From Symsagittifera roscoffensis (taxonomy: Eukaryota > Xenacoelomorpha > Acoela > Convolutidae), in assembly GCF_963678635.1 (NCBI RefSeq), contig NC_087066.1, positions 30,137,301 through 30,201,300 on the forward strand: 64,000 nucleotides of DNA. The letters are read 5' to 3'. Of this stretch, positions 22,271 through 32,100 are shown one piece after another. A model generated the notes under the pieces. That model saw nothing but the letters and a program-made list of their open reading frames with translations. It had not been told where the DNA came from and did not search any database. Position 1 is the first letter of the stretch; each line of letters opens with the position of its first letter. The position numbers and the translations under genes were made by a program.

Positions 22271-22593
22271 ACCCAGATTAATAGCGTTTGAGAAAAAGTC
22301 TGAAACGACGGACCGGCTCACAATGATTTTTTTTACTGCTGTAGTTAATTTACTGTATTTAAAGATAAATAGAGTGATTTGGGACTCTATTACACTTGTA
22401 TTTGTATTGATGCTGTGTACCTGTTTTTGCAAGCTGAAAATAAACTAATACACTGCCAATTTAGTCATTTTTTTATCGCTTCTGGGATTTTTCTCGAGTA
22501 AAAGTTATGCTTTTTGCAGCAGCGATTTTTTTTGCACTGATGCTTTATACCTGTTTTTGCACTGATAAGAGTATTCTTGTTTGCATATTACAG

Positions 22594-23145
22594 GAGCAAT
22601 CCCGATTGGTCTTGCCTACACTGCTGAACTTTTACCCAACAAATACAAATGGGTGGGATCAGTTGTTGGGAACCACCTTTTTGGAAATGTTCTTGGGGGT
22701 GTCGTTCCTGCACTGTTCGCTCTATTTCTGCTAACGGACCCCTCCTTGTCCTGGAAATATTACGTCATCGCGTGCACGGTTCCTTCTATGATCACCTTCG
22801 TGCTACTGTTTGTGATTCTTAAAGAGACGCCCACTCAATTAGTCGCAAATGGTAAAATCGATGAGGCCAAAAAGGAGATCAGAAGACTCGCAAAATCCAA
22901 CAAAGTCGAACTACCGCACAAGTTTAGTTTCCGCAAAAATGAAAAGAACAAATTGGGCGATGAATCAGAATTACCCTTTCGAGAAGCATTAATGGCGGCA
23001 TTTAAAAACTGGGGCATAATGCGAGTTTTCCTTTGCGTAGTTATGATCTCAAACACAACTCGAGCCATCATTTATGGAACAAACGTAGTTATGACGAATT
23101 TGTTATTCATGCTCGGAGAGACCAATTCCCAATCTTATTGTGATG
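22594..23145 (+). CDS. SLC22-like major-facilitator transporter, penultimate exon
   Basis: The exon opens after a TATTACAG acceptor and encodes membrane segments around PIGLAYTAEL, GNHLFGNVLGGVVPALFALFLL and YYVIACTVPSMITFVLLFVIL. These are followed by the loop KETPTQLVANGKIDEAKKEIRRLA, which corresponds to the ESPRWLL-x-GR-x-EEA loop after helix 6 of SLC22 and sugar-type transporters. A further segment, GIMRVFLCVVMISNTTRA, begins the second half. The product would move organic ions or related solutes across the plasma membrane. The substrate cannot be told. The exon ends in phase with the next at TGTGATG/GTGCAC. Exons for the first five or so helices are not visible upstream, where the tandem duplication and an AT-rich array lie. 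Confidence 0.75.
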
Positions 23146-23463
23146 GTGCACGGATCAATATCATTTCAAGCTTTTGAGAATGAGTAGAAGCATAAATGTA
23201 ATAACAATATTATAACCGAATCAAAAACATACCAGAATTTTCATTTACGTCCTAAACCCAGGTTTTTCACGTATTACACAAACCAGATAAATTTTCTCGT
23301 ATAATTTTCTCATAAGGCTGATCGGATGAACAAAAACGTACCTGTTTTGAATGACTTTTGCCCCATTTTCGCCCTAAGTGTCCCAATTTTTAGCATAAAA
23401 AACTCGAAAATGCATTACAATTTTAAGCTTTTTCGAAATGAAATCCGAAGTTAAATTGATCCA
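23146..23463 (+). other. Intron of the transporter gene
   Basis: 318 bases, starting GTGCACGG and ending TTGATCCAG. Joining G at 23145 to GC at 23464 gives a Gly codon and keeps the transporter frame open. The donor is not a strong consensus, but the phase fits. Confidence 0.65.
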
Positions 23464-23952
23464 GGCACTGAGTCGAAGACATACGTGCTTTCTAAGTGGA
23501 ACTACGGCGAGCTAATGTTGTCCCAACTGACCGGCGTATTTGCTTGGGTGTTCATTGTGCCGATGATAAACTCCGAAACTGGAGGTGTGAATTTAAGACA
23601 GATTACCCGAATCTTTATGAGTATAACTCTGGTTCTCACATCATATCTCTATTTCTGCCTTAATCCTGTTACATCTCTGGGTATATTGACAGCCAGTAGA
23701 ATTCTGATGCAAGTGGTCAATACAATAGCTTGGATCAATATTACCAAGCTGTACCCCCCAAAAGTCAGGTCCACTTTGACAGGACTGACCACTTGTTTAG
23801 TCATGATCCCGCTTCCTATCTTTACATTCTTGACTGAATGGCTCTCGAAGAAGTCGCATTATTTCTTAACATCTCTGTTAATGGCCGTTTATGTTTATGG
23901 ATTGCTAGGCGCTATTTTTGTCCCCAACGAAGTACCCAACTTCGATCTATAA
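23464..23952 (+). CDS. SLC22-like transporter, last exon
   Basis: Encodes the C-terminal helices: KWNYGELMLSQLTGVFAWVF, MSITLVLTSYLYFCL, SLGILTASRILMQVVNTIAW, then the conserved LYPPKVRSTLTGL loop typical of the segment between helices 10 and 11 in this superfamily, and TSLLMAVYVYGLLGAIFVP. It stops at TAA 23950-23952. The reading is intact for 162 codons, which argues for a functional or recently functional gene. The intact LTR element inserted about 100 bases after this stop, so the transcript's 3' end may now run into the LTR. Confidence 0.78.
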   Translation, partial: GTESKTYVLSKWNYGELMLSQLTGVFAWVFIVPMINSETGGVNLRQITRIFMSITLVLTSYLYFCLNPVTSLGILTASRILMQVVNTIAWINITKLYPPKVRSTLTGLTTCLVMIPLPIFTFLTEWLSKKSHYFLTSLLMAVYVYGLLGAIFVPNEVPNFDL

Positions 23953-24168
23953 TTCGGCTAGTCAAAGGCCGTTGAAAAATTAGTTAACTGCATTTGAGAA
24001 TGTTTTCACCGCACCATCAAGGTCATCAACATCTGCTATTGTAAAAGCAATTATGAAACCTGATCTAAACTATATTTTATGATTGGATAAATTAAATGTT
24101 TTACCAATGTAAAGTATTTAATATTAACCAATCATGATCCATCTAACTAACAACCCACTTATTTGTAA

Positions 24169-24196
24169 GTGCTGAAGTTACTTGTAATTTCAGCAC
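24169..24196 (+). promoter_or_regulatory. Conserved LTR hairpin
   Basis: Arms of 13 bases around a TT loop, GTGCTGAAGTTAC and GTAATTTCAGCAC, with one G-T wobble. All other LTR copies in the window retain the stem, with a paired change in one copy (see findings). Confidence 0.65.
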
Positions 24197-24325
24197 CAGA
24201 GAGATTTGAATTTAACTTAGAAATTAGTTGGACTCTCCCGAGCACTTCAGCAGCCGCAATAAACCAGTATACCCTAGATCTATTGAGCCTAGCAGAGACT
24301 AGTTAAACAACCTGAGACTAGATAG

Positions 24326-24331
24326 TATAAG
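24326..24331 (+). promoter_or_regulatory. TATA-like box in the 5' LTR
   Basis: TATAAG in a TAGTATAAGAGTAAG context, about 138 bases before the LTR end. Position and motif are compatible with a promoter. The start site is not determined. Confidence 0.3.
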
Positions 24332-24465
24332 AGTAAGATTAGGATCGGTATTAGACTAAGAAGTTGCACGAATCTATCCGGCCGAAAATAAGATAGCGTG
24401 ACGAGCAGACGGTGTACCCTATCCGAAATTACTCTATGAGTTATACACTTCGGTCATAACTCATC

Positions 24466-24475
24466 TGGTGCGACC
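24466..24475 (+). promoter_or_regulatory. Primer-binding site
   Basis: TGGTGCGACC follows the LTR after a 2-base spacer (TC). The complement would end in a tRNA CCA. The next bases (ATAAGTCTCGAAC) could continue pairing into a T-arm, but I could not match a specific tRNA. Confidence 0.75.
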
Positions 24476-24551
24476 ATAAGTCTCGAACAAGACCTTACTA
24501 GATTAGAATTAACCAAAATTAGATTAGAAATTAGACAAAAACATTTACAAA

Positions 24552-24785
24552 ATGTTATACGACAATAATTTAATTGAAATGTCTCTCCGACTCAATAGAT
24601 CAGAGCCAATATTCCGAACCATAATAGAACTACCCGGAATTGGAAGAAGACCTCGAACCAAAGACGACATACGACAAAGTAGAAACTTGCCGTATAGTTA
24701 TATGATAGTTCGGCAAAAGCCAGAACAAACTTTTATATTTCGAATACTACTTGCAATGAATTTAGATTTCCATTTACAAACATAA
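24552..24785 (+). CDS. 77-aa conserved leader ORF
   Basis: First ORF of the element, 88 bases after the 5' LTR. The protein is small and basic, with DNNLIEMSLRLNRSE near the start, ELPGIGRRPRT in the middle and IFRILLAMNLDFHLQT at the end. No signal peptide, membrane span or known domain is seen. The same ORF, without gaps and with about 80 percent identity, occurs in the truncated copy at 11445-11203. Many of the base differences between them are silent, which suggests it has been selected as protein. It precedes the candidate splice donor at 25531, so it would sit at the 5' end of every viral mRNA, spliced or not. The function is unknown. It might be an upstream regulatory ORF rather than a stable protein. 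Confidence 0.6.
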   Translation: MLYDNNLIEMSLRLNRSEPIFRTIIELPGIGRRPRTKDDIRQSRNLPYSYMIVRQKPEQTFIFRILLAMNLDFHLQT

Positions 24786-25530
24786 AACCTTGAAGTTAAT
24801 CTTCAAAATCATTTCAGGCGCTAAACAAAATTAATATTATACAATAACGATTGATAAAAAGATCTAAGATCGTTTTCCTAAAACTCTGCAGTATTATACA
24901 AAACATGTTTGAAAAATATTTATTGGAAAATAAAAATAAAAATTAGTAGCATGACAATAAATGGTTAGTAATCATAAATCATCTTGTTGTTCCAGCTTCA
25001 TCACCTAAAACACAACAGCAATCATCAACTCACTAATATCATAAAACACTAATCTTTCCTTTACACAAATTTAAAACTTTATTAAAACTTAAAGTCACTT
25101 AATTTTTAAAACCAGATCATCAAGGCTTATCCTTGGATCTTAAATCATTTTCTACTTAATTAAATTTTAAATTTGATCATCAAGGCTTATCCTTGGATCA
25201 AACAGAACAACTTTGTTCTCCCCCACCCACTTAATTAGTGTCTAACGACCTCAAACGTCGATTCACTACCCAACCCTTTCTAAAAACCCAGGACTAATAG
25301 AAATTTTTAAAACAAAACTAATCATTCAAATTAGGATAAACAGTGAAGAACTTCGGTTATTCATCCTTCACTTGACCCCCCCTCTTACCAGGCCCAAGAT
25401 AAATCTTAGACTTAGTAAGTTTAAAATAGTATCTAACGAACTACTCGCGTTCTAATTATACCTGAACCTTGTGGATCGATTTACTATTCTCCAACCCTTG
25501 AACACAATCACTACCCCTAAGTAAGATTAA

Positions 25531-25536
25531 GTAAGT
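25531..25536 (+). promoter_or_regulatory. Candidate major splice donor
   Basis: GATTAA then GTAAGT, 185 bases before the 155-aa ORF. The equivalent site in the copy at 11916-7725 is GATTAG then GTAAGT. A second GTAAGT at 25415 is also shared between copies. Retroviruses and errantiviruses commonly use a leader donor to make envelope mRNA. Confidence 0.4.
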
Positions 25537-25715
25537 TAACACCTTAGCTTATACTAGTCACAAGAAAGTAAAAATAATTCTTCGGAATCGATATACTTTT
25601 CTCTCCAACCCTGAACAAATAGACCCAGGTTAAGCTAACCAAAAAATCGTAAGAACTAACAGTTTAAGAAAATAGAAATCATTTAACAACCTTTGCATCC
25701 GTCATTCTAAACCTT

Positions 25716-26183
25716 ATGTCATTTAAAAACCTAGGAAATAAACAAACAATCATTTTACACAATTGTGAAATAGATAACAAAAAATACGACCTTGTAATCA
25801 CACCTCATACACAAACAGTTGGATACATTCGCACAAAACGACAAACACTAAAAAGAAAAATAATAACTAAACAAAGACAAATAACACGAAAAAGATTTTC
25901 AAAAAATCGAAACGCATTTTCAGAATCAGAAACCAACAGTTTAGACGAACTTTACAAATTAAAAGAATCAATAGATAAAAATTACCCACAACACGATCAA
26001 TTATATTTTTCTGACTCAGAAACAACTTCAAATTCATCACAAAGAGGAAAAAGAAGAATAAAAAAGCAGTACAAACACAAACCAGTACATTTATACAATT
26101 GGAATCAACCAATTCGACACATTAATAATTACATATTAACAGTCATCGAACGAAAAAATGAGTTCAACACACACCCCAGGTGA
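25716..26183 (+). CDS. 155-aa basic ORF overlapping the start of gag-pol
   Basis: Encodes MSFKNLGNKQTIILHNCE, then KYDLVITPHTQTVGYIRTK, a long Lys/Arg-rich segment (residues about 45-75), an acidic/serine part near residue 100 and RRIKKQYKHKPVHLYNWNQPI. It ends inside gag-pol with a 26-base overlap (26158-26183) in another frame. A broken copy at 10247-9820 shows the same order, so the gene belongs to the family. The charge and the position before Gag suggest a nucleic-acid-binding accessory or matrix-like protein, but no known domain is visible. The overlap suggests leaky scanning or reinitiation to reach the gag start. Confidence 0.7.
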   Translation: MSFKNLGNKQTIILHNCEIDNKKYDLVITPHTQTVGYIRTKRQTLKRKIITKQRQITRKRFSKNRNAFSESETNSLDELYKLKESIDKNYPQHDQLYFSDSETTSNSSQRGKRRIKKQYKHKPVHLYNWNQPIRHINNYILTVIERKNEFNTHPR

Positions 26184-29100
26184 CGAAACTCCAGATGACG
26201 ATGAAATCTTTCCTTTTATAGTAGACGCAGATACTGATAGAGGACAACACATATTTTGTCAAAATTTACTCGTAAATTTATTTGAACCCGGAATCAGTCC
26301 ATGTAAAACAGAGTTCCCCGATGTAAAAATCAAAAGACAAATCATAGATCACTATCTAAAAGATATATGCAACATAACACAACAGTATGGAATCTACTCC
26401 ATAGAATTCACTTCCCCAAACCATAATAATAGAACATATACTATTCAAACAGACGATCTTGATTTAGAATTTTCAAAAGTTTTTTCAGAATATATAAAAA
26501 GCATCCAATACCATAACTCACAAAGAGCAAACTCCATTTTCACTAATGAAGTTTTCGCAATAATATATAGTTATATTTCGATATTAGAAAACGAAATCCC
26601 ATTAACAAATGTCTCACCGACAGAAACATCTAAACATTTGAAAGTACGACATGAAATTACACTACTCTCTAGTTATTTAAACATCATTAAAGAAAATTTC
26701 ACGAAAGATGACGTTTCACAACATACCAAACACGATCTACAAAAAATTTTAGCATGGTTCATAATAGATTATTTCACACACAATATTGATTTAATTGCAC
26801 AAGCAAGAAAAAATTTTAGACCCCAAAATTCGAACGATGATACCGCTATCACAGAACAATCAGATTATGTTTGGGACCCCGAATGGTCTCATCCCGCATT
26901 TATAAGCTTTCCACAATCAATCTCAAGTCAAGCAATAGGTACAATATCTTACATAAGAGATTATGTAAGAGTAATACCATTAACAATTGATGCAACACCA
27001 TTAAACTATAATACATTTTTACCCGATACACAAAATAATAGTTTAAACTCTACAGTCATACACAACGAAAACCTCAATGGAACTAGGAATCTTACTCAAC
27101 AAGATATCCAGACACCATCACACTTCATAAATGAAGAAATTGTACACACAACAACTACACAACAAAGTATTTCACCAATACGCCCAAATTTAACAACACC
27201 AAGAAATACAAATCCTTCACAAACACAGGTAACCTTACAATCAACCGTTAAACCTTCGGTTGCCCCTAAATATTCACATATGGATTACCAAACATACAGA
27301 CCCATGACAATACCATCAAAAACACGCAAAACATTCACTAGAAACAACTTTGCAGACCATAATTATAATTATACACATCCATCAAAAACAAATTATCAAC
27401 CACAAAGGAATTTTAATCAATATACAAAACCTCGAAACTGGGATAACCCAACGGCCCAATATAATTCCAAAAATTTTCAACCAAACCCTCCACAGGATCG
27501 CAGTGAAAATTACCCATTTTTTCAACAAAATAAAAATAAAAAACAAACATCTTATCAAATGGATTATTTATCCTCAGATGACGATTTCTTACAACCAGAT
27601 ATATTTGCACCAAATACTCAAGAATATCGTAGACAAGGAATACAGAAAACACGTGCAAATTATAGGAATTTTTCTCCACAACCGATAGATGCACAACATC
27701 AACAACCAATTCAACAACAAAATCCAATTAATACACAATCTTTTCAACCAATTCAACAACAAAATCCAATGACTGCACACTCGTATCAAGCATCACAAAT
27801 GCAAAATGAAATACCACTCCCATATTATCTTCAACAACATGAAATAACAAGAAACCAACTTTCAAATTTTTCTCAAATGCCAAATGCAGCAGAATCATTA
27901 CAAATGACAATGAATCCATACCTAATGGGTGGATCATCAATAACATCAAACAAACCCTTAATGGTTTTCACAGGAACAGACCCTGAATACTCCGTAGAAG
28001 ATTACTTAAATGCAGTAACAGCAAATTTGATTTTAAATATAGGACCTGAACCAATTAATACGCCACTACATCAAAACTGGATACATCGACGCACAGCGTT
28101 GATACAAACAACCTTAGATGGCGCAGCCCAAAAATGGTTTTCAGTACTACCTCTAGAAATAAAATCAAACTGGAAAAGATTTACACAAGAATTTTCAAAA
28201 ATGTTTGACTCTGAAAGAAACAAACAACAACAAAGAGTTTTATGTAATGAAATTCGCAGATTACCAAACGAAACCATCAAGCAAATAGCAGTACGAATCG
28301 AAACACTAGTTCGAAAAGCATATTCACTAAATACACATGACTATAAAAACACAAAGATGACAGAAATCTTAATGATGACCTTAACACCACAATTACGGAA
28401 AATAGCAATAAAAAAGAGAGCATCCCATCCTTCTTCAATTCGAGAACCCGATTTAGATTTTCGAAAACTAGTAGACAAACTAGAACAAGCAGAAATCACG
28501 ATGAAACTAGAAGAAACGGAAAATCTGAAATTACAATACGTTAACAGAATTGAAACGACTCCCACTAATATTAATAATATACAGGAATCAGAAACAGACC
28601 TCGTTGAAAAAATCACTGAAATACTCAATATTTACGAAAAGAACCCGAACTTTAAAGGCAAACCATCTTTCAAAAAATGGTGTAATTATTGCCGACGATA
28701 CGGACATAGTATTTCCGAATGTAAACAAAAGCAGCAAGATAGTCAAAATAAACCTCAAAAATACAAAGAACCAAATAAATCATTCTATCAATACATGAAA
28801 AAAGATCAAAATTTACCGAACAAAACAGTTCACAGCAACAACAGTTCAGGAAAACCACTCCCGAACAATACAAATTATACAAGAAATCAATCCCCATATA
28901 ACTCAAGTTATAGAGGAAGATCACCAGAACGAAGAAACACGTATAATTCATCACAAAATCACTACAATAGACCAAATAGTAGAAATAACTACTCCAGATC
29001 AAATTCAAATACACAACGATTTGTTTCTAGATCTAATTCCCAATCAAGAAATAACTACTATCCAAACAACCAATCACGAAATTCATCATACAATAGGAAT

Positions 29101-32100
29101 AGAAACTACTCCTATAATAGAAATAGAAGTTATTCAAACAATCGAAATCAGAATTACCCGAACAATCGATCAAGGAATAACTCATATAATAGATCGAACT
29201 ATAACAGACCAAACAATAATTATCAAAACAGATCGCGAAATAATTCACAAAATCGACACCCAAGTTATAATAATCGTTATAGAAATTATTCCCAATCACC
29301 ACACCGGAATAATAATAACTATAATAACTCTAATAATCGTCATAGAAGCAGTACACCTAAACATCAAAGACAAATCAATCAAGTACAAGCTAATCCAGAA
29401 ACAACATCAGACCCCCCAGGTATTGATAACACAGTAACTGATACGTTACAACTCAATCAAATAAACTGTACATCATCAGATTCAGAAAGTGATACTGAAA
29501 ACACTCTTTCTATCAATATGATAAAAGTCGAAAATGACTATGAATCTGTCATATATGAACAACCCTTTCCATCACACATATATGAAAATCAATCAGAATT
29601 TCTTCAAAATTATTACACTACACCCATAAATTCCACACCAACGACGCAAGAAACAAATGAGATTAACACTACAGATCAAACCAATAAAAACACCAAAACA
29701 AAATGCTTGAATACAAACCACATTTATCAAAATATACAAAAAGAACAACCCAAAGAAAAAATTTGGACAATACCATTTCTCTTAGAAAGCCCAAGAAATA
29801 AAGAATTTCAACCACCAGACCTTGAAATAGATTTTTTAATTGATTCAGGAGCAGAATCAAACATAATAAACATTCCCACATGGAATGAAATAAAAACTTT
29901 ACACCCAAAGCTAACACCTCTTGAAACCTCCAGTAAGTTAGCAACAGCACAAGGATCAACATTGATAAACTACGGAAAAATCCAATTATTTCTCCTCCCT
30001 ACCAGAACAATGGAGCAAAGTAAAATTCTAAACAAGCCATTTAAACAAATATTCCATATCACTGATATTAAATATAATATCATTGGAATACCATTTATTT
30101 CGAAGTATATACCAACAATTAACATCCTAAACAGTAAAATATTAATCAAAGATAAATATACAAAAACAAAAGAAACATCCCTAACATTTTTTCAAAGATT
30201 AAACAAACAACCACCATTCTTTTCAAAATTTTATCCAATATATAACCAACAAAGAAAACACCTGAAACCACTATCAGGAAACATCTATAATTTTTCAATA
30301 AAACAAGTTCACCAATATGATAAAGAACAAAACAAACAAAAATTTTATATGTCAGATTTTGAATTCAAACCTATTCATAAATTTTTCAAAATCACAATCT
30401 CATCAATAAAATATTTGAAAAATTCGAATTCAGATATTATTTCCTTACATGTCTATAACAACACACCTTACCAAGTAACATTACCTTTAGGACTTTTAGG
30501 ATATTGTGAAACCAACGCTACAATATCACCAATACACGAAAAAGCCTATCGCGTAAATAATATACTCCAATTACTAGATATTTGCCAATCTACAATTCTT
30601 AATGAAGAATTATCTATAAATAATATAATAAGTAACGAAAACAGAAATACGGATTATTTCACAAAAACTCCATATTTCAAACCTACATTCAACATCAGTA
30701 ACTACACAGAGGACCAACAAAAATTTTTAACAATGTTTAATTTCCAACATTCACAAATAACACAAGACGAATTCGAAAAATTAGCCAAACAGCTAATTAA
30801 ATATTCATCAGTCTATGCAACATCAAAATTCGATGTTGGCAAAATCAGTTCATCACTACATCTCCCATTAAAACCAGACGCAGTTTTCAAAAAACAGAGA
30901 GCAAGTAAAGTACCAGTTCACTTACATGATAAAGTAAACAGATTACTCGATATTTTAGAACAATACAACATTATATCACCAGTTAATAAAGAAGAACAAC
31001 CAAAAGGCAACACATTCATCAACCCCGTTATCATTCTAGCTAAAGGAGAATCATTAAAAATCGTTCTCGACGCTAGATACCTCAATTCACTTATAGATGA
31101 ATCAAAATGTAATTGGCCCATTGAACCAATACAAGTTATTTTAACAAAAATAAACGGCAAATACTTTACAACCGCCGATATGAATAGTGCATACAATCAA
31201 ATGCCACTAGATGAACAATCACGACGTTTAACACAATTTGTTATCGGAAACCAACAATATGAATTTAACCGCTTATTCTATGGAATATCCATAGGACCAG
31301 CAGCATTTTCAGCTTTTATGAGCAAAATTTTTAGACCACTAATACTCAAGAAAAACGCAATCACCTATTTAGACGATGTTTTTATGCAATCACAAACAAA
31401 AGACGAAATGTTCAAAGTTTTAGAAAAATATCATCAAATACTTCAGAACGAAAATCTGAAGGCCGCCCCCGATAAATCACACTTCTTTTTGACAAGAGTT
31501 AAATTCTTAGGACATAACATAGAAAGAAAAACAATAACTCCACTGAAATCACGCATTGACGCTATTCAAAAACTTCAACCACCAACAAATAAAAAGAAAA
31601 TCCAAGAATTCCTTGGAATGTTAAACTTTTTAAGTAAATATGTTTATAAAATGCAATTATATCTACGACCATTTTACAACATCCTTAGACAACAAAATAA
31701 TTTTGAATGGAATACAGAACATCAAGCACGATTCGAAGAAATAAAGAAACTTTTAACTGAACAAATTTCAAACACAATTCCAGACCCTGATCAACCATTT
31801 TATGCAATGTGCGATGCTTCGAACTTTGGCATCGGCGCAGCACTATTACAATCACATAATGGTACAAATAAAATGAACCTCATATCAGCAAATTCTCGAC
31901 TATTCACTCAAGCAGAGCTACGACTCTCAACTCTAATGAGAGAATGCACAGCCATAATATATACACTGACAGAATATGAATTTCTGATACTTGGATCAAA
32001 ACATCCAACAGTTTTATTCACAGACCACAAACCAATCATTTTTCTTTTCACACAGAAATCTAACCCAAACCACCGAGTTTACAGATTTCAACTAATTCTA

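Larger units (their letters stand above)
24054..24463 (+). repeat. 5' LTR of the intact element
   Basis: Starts TGAAACCTGATCTAAAC and ends CGGTCATAACTCA. Inside lie a hairpin at 24169-24196, a polyadenylation signal AATAAA at 24258-24263 and a TATA-like TATAAG at 24326-24331. The poly(A) signal lies upstream of the TATA-like box, so which of these is used cannot be decided from sequence. No difference from the 3' LTR was found by eye. Confidence 0.95.

Noticed and set aside
22113-22448. 111-codon plus ORF upstream of the transporter as its missing N-terminal exon
   Set aside because: Its first half is translation of the AAATCGATTT array and it does not resemble a transporter N-terminus.
24466-24490. 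Naming the tRNA that pairs with the primer-binding site
   Set aside because: TGGTGCGACC resembles but does not match the Arg- or Ser-type sites I know from other elements. The fit to a full acceptor and T-arm is off by one or two bases.
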